This document shows, piece after piece, positions 37,416-46,741 of a stretch of 64,000 bases of DNA. The stretch comes from Melioribacter sp. (GTDB lineage: Bacteria > Bacteroidota > Ignavibacteria > Ignavibacteriales > Melioribacteraceae). Made by a program: the position numbers and the translations under genes. Within the stretch, counting starts at the first letter, position 1; each line of letters starts with the position of its first letter. The stretch lies in contig JAOACD010000006.1 of NCBI GenBank assembly GCA_026417975.1, positions 40,632 through 104,631 on the forward strand, written 5' to 3'. The notes below the pieces were generated by a model. That model did not search any database. It was not told where the DNA came from and saw nothing but the letters and a program-made list of their open reading frames with translations.

Positions 37416-39002
37416 TTATTGCCAACGATATTCAATTCCTAAAATTACATCAAAACTCTTACCTCTATAACCTTTTAATACAAAATTACTTCTATTCAAT
37501 ATATTTTGAAAGTCAACTTTAATGGAAAGATTATTAAAAAAATTGTAAATCATACTTAATGATAAGTTGTGATAATCCTCAATTAAAGATTTGTTTAGTA
37601 AATCTGCATAAGATTCTTTAAAAAATTGGTAAGATGTCTGTAGTGATAAGCCAAAAGAAAAATTATAATAGTAATTTATAATTAGATTATATAACGGATT
37701 AAATGGGATTATATGGTTATTAATATCTTTTACACTATGATATTTGAATGTCATATCAAACTTACCATAATTAAACGTGTTATATAGAATACCAAAATTC
37801 AAAAGAAACTCCTTAGCTTCTGCAGAGTTAACATGGAAGAATCCTTCATTAAATTCATCTTCAAAATATAAAAAGTTCTTGTGTTTTTTATATGTACCAC
37901 TCAATTTTAAAGAGAGTCCCTCTTTATTTTCATATTTAATTAAGGCCGAAAGATTAATTGGTATTTCATCATATACGTTATCTTTTGCAGTATTTATCAC
38001 ATAAAGGTTATTATCAATAAAATCTAATACTGTTGAAAAATTTGTGTAAGGTTTAAATTCGCTCGAAAATATTAACCCTTCAGATAATTTCATTTCTATT
38101 GAACCAAAAGGTCTTAAAAAATCATTTGATTTATTTTTTGAAATTACAACACCTGTATTCAATAAGATATTCTTAATACTAAATATTTTAAGATATCCAT
38201 TAAATAAATAATAATCATAATTATCAACGCCACTAATATTATTTTGAAGATACTGTTTTTTATATAACAAATTACCACCAAAAGCAATTTTTGAAAATTT
38301 AATTTCGGAAAAGCCAGTGCCTTCAATTAATTTCTCTTTGAGATTAATATCGCTTATTGACAAAAACTTGGGTTGAAAATTTATTCCGAAATTAAACCAT
38401 TGGTTATAATTATTTGATATAGAAAAATTTCCATAAAATCGGTTAGTTTCTCTTAGAGAATCTGATTTAATAGAGCCAAAAAATCTATAAGAATCTCTTA
38501 TATAATTTCCATTTAATTTTATCTCGCTACCCTCTAAAAAATTTGATTTAGTACTAACAAACAGGGTATTATCTATACTCACCCCTGAAACATTATAACC
38601 AGCATACGGAACATATTCCTTAATGTTTGAGCCAAAAATTTTTGCATGTAGTAAATAATAGTCGATTGACTTATTTAGATTAAGTTCTCCTACAGGATAG
38701 GTATGTTTACCCAAACCAACATATAAGCTCCCAAAAAAAGCATTATTTAAATCATCTAAATTAGGTGTTGTTGATTTAATTTCTGAAGTTAATAATAAAG
38801 GAAGTTCTTCGGGTGGATACTTTGGTAATAAAAAGTCTTCTGAAATAATTTTCATAAAATCTGGTTTATCCTTAACCGCAGGTTGGACTTCTATTCTTTG
38901 TCTTCCAATAATAACAAAATCTGGAAGTTCAACTTCACGTTCTTCGGTTTGAGCTTTTAGAACAACGGTTAAAAGTATTGTTAACAATAAAAATTTTTTC
39001 AT
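37416..39002 (-). CDS. Outer-membrane beta-barrel protein with TonB-box-like N-terminus
   Basis: A 528-residue exported protein with signal MKKFLLLTILLTVVLKA. Just after the cleavage site, ELPDFVIIGRQRIEV resembles a TonB-box-like or receptor N-terminal motif. No plug domain is evident. The remaining 430 residues show alternating strands rich in aromatic residues and asparagine, ending GIEYRWQ as barrels often do. It starts within the end of the TPR gene (4-base overlap) and precedes the SPOR/ExbBD/TonB genes, so it may be the partner of this TonB. The exact family was not recognised. Confidence 0.7.
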   Translation of the reverse strand: MKKFLLLTILLTVVLKAQTEEREVELPDFVIIGRQRIEVQPAVKDKPDFMKIISEDFLLPKYPPEELPLLLTSEIKSTTPNLDDLNNAFFGSLYVGLGKHTYPVGELNLNKSIDYYLLHAKIFGSNIKEYVPYAGYNVSGVSIDNTLFVSTKSNFLEGSEIKLNGNYIRDSYRFFGSIKSDSLRETNRFYGNFSISNNYNQWFNFGINFQPKFLSISDINLKEKLIEGTGFSEIKFSKIAFGGNLLYKKQYLQNNISGVDNYDYYLFNGYLKIFSIKNILLNTGVVISKNKSNDFLRPFGSIEMKLSEGLIFSSEFKPYTNFSTVLDFIDNNLYVINTAKDNVYDEIPINLSALIKYENKEGLSLKLSGTYKKHKNFLYFEDEFNEGFFHVNSAEAKEFLLNFGILYNTFNYGKFDMTFKYHSVKDINNHIIPFNPLYNLIINYYYNFSFGLSLQTSYQFFKESYADLLNKSLIEDYHNLSLSMIYNFFNNLSIKVDFQNILNRSNFVLKGYRGKSFDVILGIEYRWQ

Positions 39003-41971
39003 AGCTGTTTCAACTTTTTATTTGCTTCGTTTGCATATTCTCCTTTAGGATGACGAATTAGAACAGCACGATACATTTCTCTCGCTAATTTTTTATCATT
39101 TAATTTGACATAACAGTCACCTAATCTCAAAAGTGATTTTGTGTACCATTCATCATATGCAGAAAAAATTGAGCGAACCCTGACAAATGCAGTTATTGCT
39201 TCGTTAATTTTATTTTGATTAAACAATGCTAAACCATAGTAATATTGAGCCTGAGCTCCAATATCATCGAGTCGATTTTCTGCTGTCTCTTTTAAAAATT
39301 TTATTGCATTTTCATAATTTCCCCTGTCGATTTCAAGCTTACCGAGTTCAACTTTCGCTTTTGATGCAAATATATTTCCTTCGTAATACATAATAATTTG
39401 TTCAAAAGTATTATAAGCATCCTTTATGTTATTATCTTTTACTTCAGCCAATCCTCTTAAATACAAAAGTTCTGGTACACGGTTAGATGTTGGCAAAGCA
39501 TCTATGCAAGAATTTATAATTTGAATAGCTGAAGAATACTGCTTTTTATTAGAATATAAATTTGCTAATTCTATTGTTGCAGATATTCCAACTTCTGACT
39601 TCTTTGCAATTTCTAAAACCTTATTAAAATTCTCTATTGCATCATTATCTTTCTTAAGATTAGCAGCACTTTTACCAATCCAGAAATAAGCACTTGGTAC
39701 TAGCTCGCTTTTAGGATATAATTGAATAAATTCTTTATAGGCATTTATTGCTCCTGTGTAATCATCAAGACTATAGTAAATATCACCTCTTTTAAAATAA
39801 ATATGGTCACTAAATTTCAAAGAAGGATTTTCTTTAACAAACTTCTCAATAACATCAATTGCAAAATTAGGTTGACTTTTTGCTAAATATGCATATTGAA
39901 TTCCATTTACAGCATCAAGAATATATTGAGTATTTGGATATTCTTCTAATATTTTATTATAGAAAACAATTGCAGAATCATAGTAAGAAAGATTATAATA
40001 AGAATCACCAATTGAATAGTAAGCTATAGGTATCAAATCTGACTGTGGAAATCTTTTTATTAGATCAAAGTAATTATTTATAGCTTCTTTGAAATTACCT
40101 CTTTGAAAATAAATCCACCCAATTACATACTGCGAAGCATCTGCATATTTTGATTTTGGAAACTTTTTCTGAAGATTTGCAAATTCTTGAATAGCTTCTG
40201 AAGACTTTCCAGCTTTATAGAGCGATTGACAGTATTGATAATATGTTTGGTCATTTTCTAAAACATTTTTATCACTTGAAAATATTTCTTTATAAATTAG
40301 ACTTGCTTTTTCAAAATTTTTCAAAGCATAATAGCTATCTGCCAATCTTAATTTAACCTCGTTAATATTTTTATCTTTGCGATATTTGTTAACATATTCA
40401 TTAAAATAATAAACAGCATTTGCAAAATCTTTCAAATTAAAATATGTATAGGCCTTGCCTAGTAGAGTCTGCTTTTTCAAGTTTTCGTCTGATGAATTAA
40501 TTTTATTATAATGTTTCAATGCAGCAGCATATTCTTTCTTAGAAAAGTAAGCTTCTGCTAAATAAAAATTAACTTTATCACTTTCAAAAGAATTATACTT
40601 AGAGTTAAGTTCTTCAAGATACCTTAATGCTGAATTAAAATTATTAAGATAAAATTCACTTATTGCATATCCAAGTTTAGCTCTGTTTAATAACTGCTCA
40701 TCATTATGTTCTAATTTTAGTGCCGAAATGAAATAATTTTTTGCTTGACCAAATTCATTGTTATTTAATTTCATCTCACCAAGAAGAGTAAAAGCCTTAG
40801 ATTTTGTTAAAGCATCTCCATAAATAGTAGCGTTAACTAAAGAGGTCTCGGCTTCTTTAGAGTTATTTGTTGTATAAAAAATAGTTCCTTTGCTTAGTTG
40901 GGCTCGAGATGCTAATCTGTGCGTTGGATATTTATCTAAAAATATTTTAAAAATTTCTTCCGCACTTTTATAATCATTCATATACCTTTTACATTCACCG
41001 CTCCAGTATAATGAAGTTACCGAAATAGTATCCCCCTCTGCTGTCGATAATTTTGAAAATATTTCATATGCTTTTTCATAATTATTTAACTGAAAATGTG
41101 TCCATGCTATACTGTAATTTACCTTTCTTGAAACATCATCGGCCAAATTTTCCTTTAGCATTTCACTTAAGTTTAACAATGCACTTTGATAATCATTTAT
41201 CCTAAGTAAAGATATAGCTAAGTAATACTTTGCATCTAATTGTTCTTTTTTTGGTAATTTACTTATTAATGGATCAGTTAATTCTATAATAGCATTATCA
41301 TACTGCCCTGAGTTAAAGTAAGAAATCCCTATCCTAAATTGTGCTAATGGAGCAAGTGGACTGTCTTTGTAATAAGATAATAATTCATCGTAATATTGAA
41401 CCGATTTAGAATAATTGCCTATTTCTTCATAAAGTTGTGCAAAAGAATATAATGTGTTAACAATAAATTCATTATAATCTCTTAGTTCAATTGCCTTTTG
41501 AAAATACTCTTCTGCTTCTAAGTACTTTTTTTCTGCATAATATGATTCAGCAATCCAATAATAAGCAGAACCTTTATATGAAGTATTAGGGTAACTTTCA
41601 GTTAGAGCAAATAACTTGTTTCTCGATTTTCTATAACTTCCTATTTTATAATACAATTCTCCTAATTTATAGAGTGCATTTTCTCTGTAGGTTGAAAAAA
41701 TATTATCATTCACAAAAGATTCTAATAATATTGCAGCAGCATCATATTGTTGAATATTCAATAAACAATCTGCAGCATAAAATTTCGAAACAACTTTTTT
41801 GTTTTCTTCGATTTCATTATCATTCATTAATTTTGAAAAAATATGATATGCATTTACGTATTCTTTTTGTTGAAAAAACTTCATAGCCTTCAAAAATGCA
41901 TCTTCATTTCCAAAAGCTTTGGGATTACTAAATAAAAGGATAAGTAAAAAAACATAAAATTTTTTTATCAT
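38999..41971 (-). CDS. Large exported TPR protein
   Basis: A protein of about 990 residues with signal MIKKFYVFLLILLFSNPKAFG. The rest is a near-continuous array of tetratricopeptide repeats, more than 20 by eye (AYYWIAESYYAEKKYLEAEEY, AYFWIGKSAANLKKDNDAI). Repeats of this type resemble YbgF/CpoB and BamD-like outer-membrane-associated scaffolds. The ATG at 41971 is preferred over the GTG at 41977 because it begins the signal peptide. It is the first gene of the operon that ends with tonB and overlaps the barrel gene by 4 bases. Confidence 0.88.
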   Translation of the reverse strand: MIKKFYVFLLILLFSNPKAFGNEDAFLKAMKFFQQKEYVNAYHIFSKLMNDNEIEENKKVVSKFYAADCLLNIQQYDAAAILLESFVNDNIFSTYRENALYKLGELYYKIGSYRKSRNKLFALTESYPNTSYKGSAYYWIAESYYAEKKYLEAEEYFQKAIELRDYNEFIVNTLYSFAQLYEEIGNYSKSVQYYDELLSYYKDSPLAPLAQFRIGISYFNSGQYDNAIIELTDPLISKLPKKEQLDAKYYLAISLLRINDYQSALLNLSEMLKENLADDVSRKVNYSIAWTHFQLNNYEKAYEIFSKLSTAEGDTISVTSLYWSGECKRYMNDYKSAEEIFKIFLDKYPTHRLASRAQLSKGTIFYTTNNSKEAETSLVNATIYGDALTKSKAFTLLGEMKLNNNEFGQAKNYFISALKLEHNDEQLLNRAKLGYAISEFYLNNFNSALRYLEELNSKYNSFESDKVNFYLAEAYFSKKEYAAALKHYNKINSSDENLKKQTLLGKAYTYFNLKDFANAVYYFNEYVNKYRKDKNINEVKLRLADSYYALKNFEKASLIYKEIFSSDKNVLENDQTYYQYCQSLYKAGKSSEAIQEFANLQKKFPKSKYADASQYVIGWIYFQRGNFKEAINNYFDLIKRFPQSDLIPIAYYSIGDSYYNLSYYDSAIVFYNKILEEYPNTQYILDAVNGIQYAYLAKSQPNFAIDVIEKFVKENPSLKFSDHIYFKRGDIYYSLDDYTGAINAYKEFIQLYPKSELVPSAYFWIGKSAANLKKDNDAIENFNKVLEIAKKSEVGISATIELANLYSNKKQYSSAIQIINSCIDALPTSNRVPELLYLRGLAEVKDNNIKDAYNTFEQIIMYYEGNIFASKAKVELGKLEIDRGNYENAIKFLKETAENRLDDIGAQAQYYYGLALFNQNKINEAITAFVRVRSIFSAYDEWYTKSLLRLGDCYVKLNDKKLAREMYRAVLIRHPKGEYANEANKKLKQL

Positions 41972-42084
41972 GTCCACACTAATATTACTTAATAAATCAA
42001 AAACAATACATTAAAAAATTTATTTTAAAAAAAGGTCCAACTACTTTTATTATTTGGTAATGAAGTTTTTAAGATAATATTAAA

Positions 42085-42105
42085 AAGCCCTCGTTACGAG
42101 GGCTT
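42085..42105 (-). terminator. Rho-independent terminator of the 252-residue TPR gene
   Basis: AAGCCCTCG and CGAGGGCTT form a 9-bp stem with a TAA loop, followed on the minus strand by a T run. It lies just after the stop of the TPR gene at 42110. Confidence 0.85.
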
Positions 42106-42109
42106 ACTT

Positions 42110-42868
42110 TTACTTTAAGAGCTTTAGTTCATATTCTACTAAACGTTTATACTGCGGGTCTCTTTTGGCAAGTTCAAAATTTTCTTTAGCCTTGGTAATA
42201 TCGTTTTTTTGTTTAAAAGCTAGACCTTTGTAATAGTAAGCTGCTCCCTTTAGATTAGTAGTTTTCATGTTTAAGACCTGATCAGCAGATTCTATTGCCT
42301 TATCATAATCACCAGTTTCATAATAAGTTGTTGCTAAAAGAACATATGCTGCATCAAGTTTATTGAATTTAATAGCTTCATTCAAGTTTTCAATAGCTTT
42401 TTGATAATTTCCATCTTTTTTATTTACTTCTGCTAATTTAACGTATGACCTTGCTATATTTAATTGAGCTTGTTCTTTTAATGACTTTTGCTTTGTAAGT
42501 TGTTCAAATTTTTTAAAGCTCTCTATGGCTTCTTGATATTTACCTTCTTGAAAATATGTTCCTCCTAAACCATTATATGCAATATCGAAATTAGGATTTT
42601 GTTCAATTGATTGTCTAAATGCTTGTTCTGCAAGATCGAGCTTATTTTGCTTTTTATAAGTAACTCCTAATTGATAGTATATTCTATAGTCTTTAGAAGT
42701 TTTCAAAGCTTCATTATACATCTTTACTGCTTCTTCATAATTACCAGCTTTCAAAAACTTATTCCCCTCATTGTATGCCTTAGCAGCCTCAGGAGGCATC
42801 TCTTGAGCTTTCAAATTTAGTAGCATTAAAAAAACTAAACTTAAAGCGAAAAAAAATTTCTTATTCAT
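42110..42868 (-). CDS. Exported TPR protein
   Basis: A 252-residue protein with signal MNKKFFFALSLVFLMLLNLKA and about six TPR units (AYNEGNKFLKAGNYEEAVKMY, YYQLGVTYKKQNKLDLAEQ, AYNGLGGTYFQEGKYQEAI). These repeats usually mediate protein contacts in envelope complexes. It lies between tRNA-Leu and a clear terminator, so it is likely monocistronic or shares the tRNA promoter. No enzymatic part is visible. Confidence 0.85.
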   Translation of the reverse strand: MNKKFFFALSLVFLMLLNLKAQEMPPEAAKAYNEGNKFLKAGNYEEAVKMYNEALKTSKDYRIYYQLGVTYKKQNKLDLAEQAFRQSIEQNPNFDIAYNGLGGTYFQEGKYQEAIESFKKFEQLTKQKSLKEQAQLNIARSYVKLAEVNKKDGNYQKAIENLNEAIKFNKLDAAYVLLATTYYETGDYDKAIESADQVLNMKTTNLKGAAYYYKGLAFKQKNDITKAKENFELAKRDPQYKRLVEYELKLLK

Positions 42869-42899
42869 ACTTTACCCTTTTTTATTCATACTTAATTAG

Positions 42900-42983
42900 T
42901 GCGGAAGGCGGGACTCGAACCCGCACGCCCTTACGGGCACTACCCCCTCAAAGTAGCGTGTATACCAATTTCACCACTTCCGC
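42900..42983 (-). tRNA. tRNA-Leu (anticodon GAG)
   Basis: An 84-base type II tRNA with acceptor GCGGAAG/CTTCCGC and A discriminator, anticodon stem CTACT/GGTAG with loop TTGAGGG, an extended variable arm (TGCCCGTAAGGGCGT) and T arm GCGGG-TTCGAGT-CCCGC. Anticodon GAG reads CUC/CUU. CCA is not encoded. Confidence 0.95.
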
Positions 42984-42999
42984 AAAATTTGTGTTGCAA

Positions 43000-43026
43000 G
43001 ATATACTCTGACTAAAAAAAATGCAA
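43000..43026 (-). promoter_or_regulatory. Possible sigma-70-like promoter of tRNA-Leu
   Basis: On the minus strand, TTGCAT and TATATC are separated by 15 bases, ending about 16 bases before the tRNA. The spacing is short, so this is a tentative call. Confidence 0.3.
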
Positions 43027-43064
43027 TAGAAACTTAATGGTACAAAAATCTTTTCTAAAAATTC

Positions 43065-43556
43065 TTATTCCTTTTCTTTGCGCATCCTTTTCATCATAGT
43101 ATGAGCAAGTTCCTTTCTAAACATAAATTCAAAAACTGCCAGTTTAGCTAGCTGCTGAGGTGTAAGTATGGAACTAAGCGATTTATAATAACTTTCTCTT
43201 TCATTTACCATTTTGTCTTCATTTTCTAATAGTTTATTTACCTGTTCTTTATAAAAATTATCATTACCTTTATTCTCATCAAGAGAATTTTTTAGTTCAT
43301 TAATAATTTTCTCTCTTTCGTCAAATAGAGTCCTAACTTTTTGAAAATGTTCGTTTCTTTTCGCAAAAAATCTTATTGAAGTGTTTTCATCTAAGTTTAG
43401 TAATTCGATAAGTTTAGATTTCTCTAATTGCTCAATTTTTCTTAATGCTTTACCATCTGGCATAAATTTTTTCCCAGGCATTCCGCCTTCCGGCTGTGAA
43501 TACATATTACTAGCACAATATATAGCAATAATAAATATAAGACATAACCTTTTCAT
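43065..43556 (-). CDS. Spy/CpxP-like periplasmic protein
   Basis: A 163-residue exported protein with signal MKRLCLIFIIAIYCASNMYS. A helical, charged body follows (KLIELLNLDENTSIRFF, REKIINELKNS) with a late LTPQQLAKL element. The LTxxQ element and composition fit the Spy/CpxP/heavy-metal-sensor superfamily. It is 11 bases after the anti-sigma gene, so it belongs to the same stress operon. It may be an envelope-stress chaperone or a periplasmic input for the sigma system; this is inference. Confidence 0.7.
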   Translation of the reverse strand: MKRLCLIFIIAIYCASNMYSQPEGGMPGKKFMPDGKALRKIEQLEKSKLIELLNLDENTSIRFFAKRNEHFQKVRTLFDEREKIINELKNSLDENKGNDNFYKEQVNKLLENEDKMVNERESYYKSLSSILTPQQLAKLAVFEFMFRKELAHTMMKRMRKEKE

Positions 43557-43567
43557 TTCTCACCTAT

Positions 43568-44158
43568 TTAATAATTAAACTTAGTTAAATTTATATATAA
43601 AGCTTGTAAGTCTTCTTCTGGCAAATCTACTATTTCTATATTCTGTGCTTCCTCGAAAATTACTGGTAAATATTTATTGATATAGTCTTTAGGTAATGGT
43701 TCTTCTTCTAAAAACCCAATTTCAAAATTATTGTTTTTTTGATACACAAATAATTGATCGTCTATATCTACTGGTAAACTATCATTACTCGTATAATAAT
43801 TTATTAATTCTTGGGTTACTTTTCCTAATCTTTCATCAAATTTTTGCGAAGATGGCAACAAAGTAATTATCAAAATTGCAGCTATAGCCGCAGGAATGAC
43901 ATAAGATAATTTCCTAGCAAAGGGAAATTTAGTTTTTTTATCCAATCTATCATGAACTTTAGGAAGCAATGTTGCAAAATACCTATCATCTAAATTAAAA
44001 TTCTTTATTTCACTGAATTCATTAATTATTTTATTAATGCTTTCGAAAGAATTTCTCAATTCTAAAGACGTCTCTAATTCTTTTTCAAACTCTTCTTTTT
44101 CCTTATCATTCATTAAATCAGCAAGATATTTCAAAATTAATTCTTCACTTTTTTTCAT
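43568..44158 (-). CDS. Membrane-anchored anti-sigma factor-like protein
   Basis: A 196-residue protein with a cytoplasmic N-terminal helical domain (KYLADLMNDKEKEEFEKELE), one membrane helix near 87-105 (LSYVIPAAIAAILIITLLP) and a periplasmic tail. The opening is typical of anti-sigma factors paired with ECF sigmas. No zinc-binding HCC motif is visible. It overlaps the sigma gene by 14 bases, strongly supporting the pairing. Confidence 0.75.
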   Translation of the reverse strand: MKKSEELILKYLADLMNDKEKEEFEKELETSLELRNSFESINKIINEFSEIKNFNLDDRYFATLLPKVHDRLDKKTKFPFARKLSYVIPAAIAAILIITLLPSSQKFDERLGKVTQELINYYTSNDSLPVDIDDQLFVYQKNNNFEIGFLEEEPLPKDYINKYLPVIFEEAQNIEIVDLPEEDLQALYINLTKFNY

Positions 44159-44693
44159 TTATATACTCCAAAACTTTTTTCAATGCATGAAAGTAATTGG
44201 CTTTTAATCCTCCTACACTTTTCCCTGTAATCTTTGAAATTTCTTCATAAGATAACTGTTCGAAATTTCGCATTATAAATATTTGTCTTTGTTTTGGAGG
44301 AATTTTTTGTAATATCTTATTTAATTGTTCCATTTTTTCTTTGTTAGCAATATCTTCAATAATGTCTCTTTTATCTACTAATTCAGAATCACTAGCATTT
44401 TCGTAAGGCACCAATTTTTTTAATTGATTTCGTTTTATATGATTTAAGCTTCTTGTTGTAACTATTCTGTATATCCATGTAAAAAGTGAAGACTTGAAAT
44501 TAAATGTCTTTAATTTATTATACAATACTATCAAGACCTCTTGAGTAACTTCATCAGCATCTAAATGGTCACCTAACATTTGCCTTGCATGCCAATAAAT
44601 TCTCTTTTGATACTTTTTAACAATTTCATTGAAAGCAGATTCATCACCTGCAATAAATTTTTTAACTAATTCGAAATCGTTATCAAAACTCAT
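44145..44693 (-). CDS. ECF-family RNA polymerase sigma factor
   Basis: A 182-residue protein with region 2 (DADEVTQEVLIVLYNKLKTF, FTWIYRIVTTRSLNHIKR) and region 4 (KQRQIFIMRNFEQLSYEEIS, GLKANYFHALKKVLEYI). It directs transcription of a stress or envelope regulon. The anti-sigma gene overlaps downstream. The Spy-like gene at 44849 is divergent, about 155 bases away, and probably shares a control region. Confidence 0.94.
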   Translation of the reverse strand: MSFDNDFELVKKFIAGDESAFNEIVKKYQKRIYWHARQMLGDHLDADEVTQEVLIVLYNKLKTFNFKSSLFTWIYRIVTTRSLNHIKRNQLKKLVPYENASDSELVDKRDIIEDIANKEKMEQLNKILQKIPPKQRQIFIMRNFEQLSYEEISKITGKSVGGLKANYFHALKKVLEYINEKK

Positions 44694-44848
44694 TTAATAA
44701 CTTCTGTTCGTTAATATAGACAAGTTTTTTTTCAATGTGGTTTAAAAATATCTATGCAAAAAAAGTTTCATAAACTTTATTAAACTACTACAAATTAAAT
44801 GTTGTCAAAACTATGAAAATAATTTTTAACAAATAAGGAGTTTGAAAA

Positions 44849-45424
44849 ATGAAAAGAATAGCATATTTATCAATATTTTTAATTCTTGCATTTAACTTTT
44901 ACATTAATGCACAACCTCAAACAGAGAACTTATTCTATGAAGATTTTGATGGTCAAGGAATAGAAGAAGAATTTTTAGTAGACTCATCTTTTGATGGTTC
45001 ATATCTTGAAGATCTATTTCCAGGTGCCCAAATTAGAAAAGAAATTATTAAAGAAAGACTGATTGACAAGCTCAAACTTACCCCTGAACAACAAAAACAA
45101 TTTAATGAACTCAGAAACGAACATCAGAAAAAAATGATTGACTTAAGAGCACAATTACAAAAAAACCAATTGGATATAAAAAATATGCTCCTTCAAAACA
45201 AGATTGATGAAAAAAAATTAATGGACTTAGTTCAATCCAATAACAAATTAATTACTGAAATGAGAACTTCGGCTATAAATAACTGGTTAGCAATTTACAA
45301 GATTTTAAATGATGAACAAAAAGAGTTATGGACAAAACATTTTAACTTTGGTTTTGGTGATTGTAAAAAAATCATACTTAAACATAAGATGATGGATAGA
45401 AAAAGAATGAGAAGCTGTTATTAA
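44849..45424 (+). CDS. Spy/CpxP-like periplasmic protein (second copy)
   Basis: A 191-residue exported protein with signal MKRIAYLSIFLILAFNFYINA. A coiled helical body contains KLTPEQQKQFNELRNEHQKK, the LTxxQ motif of the Spy/CpxP group. A clear AAGGAG ribosome-binding site precedes the ATG. It is divergent from the sigma gene and ends at a strong terminator. It is a likely regulon member of that sigma factor. Confidence 0.78.
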   Translation: MKRIAYLSIFLILAFNFYINAQPQTENLFYEDFDGQGIEEEFLVDSSFDGSYLEDLFPGAQIRKEIIKERLIDKLKLTPEQQKQFNELRNEHQKKMIDLRAQLQKNQLDIKNMLLQNKIDEKKLMDLVQSNNKLITEMRTSAINNWLAIYKILNDEQKELWTKHFNFGFGDCKKIILKHKMMDRKRMRSCY

Positions 45425-45428
45425 AACT

Positions 45429-45456
45429 AAAGACCCCGCATATATGCGGGGTCTTT
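45429..45456. terminator. Perfect bidirectional terminator
   Basis: A 28-base perfect palindrome (stem AAAGACCCCGCATA) is flanked by A/T tracts on both sides. It sits between the stop of the plus-strand Spy-like gene and the stop of the minus-strand SDR gene, and so serves both. Confidence 0.93.
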
Positions 45457-45458
45457 TA

Positions 45459-46172
45459 TTACAAATCTCCTTCAATAGGTCTTATAATTATTTCCTCTGA
45501 TACAAGATTCGATTTAATTGAATGTAAATGATATACTAGCTTTGCTACTTCTTCTGGAGCCATCATACGATAAGAGTGTTTTTCAAGAACTGAACTATGC
45601 CATATAGGAGTTTTAGTTGCTCCAGGTATTACGTTTAATATTCTAATATTATTACCACGAAGTTCTTCTCTCAAAACATTCGAATAGGCTAACAATCCTG
45701 CTTTAGAAGCAGAATATGCACTACTATTCAGAAAAATTTTTTTAGTAACCACAGAAAGTATATTAATTATTGTCCCCATCTTATTTTCTATCATCCTAGG
45801 CAGAGCTTTCTTTATTGCATAAATTGCTCCAAGTAGATTTACTTCTATTATTTCTTTTATTTCATCAAATGAATCTTCTAAGCTAGATTTGAAAGATGTT
45901 ATTCCTGCATTATTTATCAAAGTGTAAATAAAAAACTCCTTAGAATATGCATCAAAAAATTTATCAATTGCACCATAATTCGTTATATCTAATTCGACTG
46001 GAATTATAAATGATTTCTTTTCACCTAACTCATCGCGATATAAGTTTATTAAATTCGGTCTACGAGAAGTAGCAATCACAGTTTCTCCATTACGGGCAAA
46101 TTCAATCGTAAGCTCTTTGCCTATTCCAGAGCTTGCACCAGTAATCCATATAGCTTTTTCTAGATTTTCCAT
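45459..46172 (-). CDS. Short-chain dehydrogenase/reductase
   Basis: An NAD(P)-dependent reductase of the Rossmann-fold SDR family, 237 residues. It shows TGASSGIGKEL (cofactor), NNAG, and a YSASK active site with an upstream Ser. It overlaps folE by one base and follows the PTPS gene. This context makes a sepiapterin/pteridine reductase role attractive, but the sequence alone does not prove it; many SDRs have other substrates. Confidence 0.88.
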   Translation of the reverse strand: MENLEKAIWITGASSGIGKELTIEFARNGETVIATSRRPNLINLYRDELGEKKSFIIPVELDITNYGAIDKFFDAYSKEFFIYTLINNAGITSFKSSLEDSFDEIKEIIEVNLLGAIYAIKKALPRMIENKMGTIINILSVVTKKIFLNSSAYSASKAGLLAYSNVLREELRGNNIRILNVIPGATKTPIWHSSVLEKHSYRMMAPEEVAKLVYHLHSIKSNLVSEEIIIRPIEGDL

Positions 46173-46738
46173 TATATAGGCTTTTGTGCAATTAAATTTA
46201 AGAACTCTGCTCTTGTTCTAGTATCCTGGGAAAAAACACCATGCATAGCACTTGTAGTTGTTATTGAATTCTGTTTTTCTACTCCTCTCATCATCATACA
46301 CATATGATAAGCTTCAATTACAACAGCTACTCCGCGTGGTGCTAAATATTTATCAATAGTATCAGCAATCTCTTGAGTCATTCTTTCTTGAACTTGAAGT
46401 CTTCTTGAAAATACATCTACTATTCGCGGCAATTTACTTAAGCCAATTATTTTACCATTGGGTATGTAAGCTATATGTACTTTACCAAAAAAAGGAAGCA
46501 AATGATGTTCGCACATACTATAAAAATCAATATCTTTTACAATAACCATCTCATCATATTTTTCCTCAAAAATAGCCCCATTTAGAACATCATCAATGTT
46601 TTTTTTATAACCTTGAGTTAAAAATGCATAGGCTTTAGCAACCCTGTGAGGGGTTCTGATTAGTCCCGGTCTATTAATATCTTCTCCTATTTCTTTAAGA
46701 ATTGTTCTTATACTTTCTTCAACTAATGCATGATTCAA
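46172..46738 (-). CDS. folE: GTP cyclohydrolase I
   Basis: Converts GTP to dihydroneopterin triphosphate, the entry to folate and biopterin synthesis. The zinc and active-site motifs CEHHLLPF and [12 protein letters not shown] are intact, as is [19 protein letters not shown]. The length of 188 residues is normal. It is 3 bases after the PTPS gene and overlaps the SDR gene by one base. Confidence 0.97.
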   Translation of the reverse strand: MNHALVEESIRTILKEIGEDINRPGLIRTPHRVAKAYAFLTQGYKKNIDDVLNGAIFEEKYDEMVIVKDIDFYSMCEHHLLPFFGKVHIAYIPNGKIIGLSKLPRIVDVFSRRLQVQERMTQEIADTIDKYLAPRGVAVVIEAYHMCMMMRGVEKQNSITTTSAMHGVFSQDTRTRAEFLNLIAQKPI

Positions 46739-46741
46739 TTT

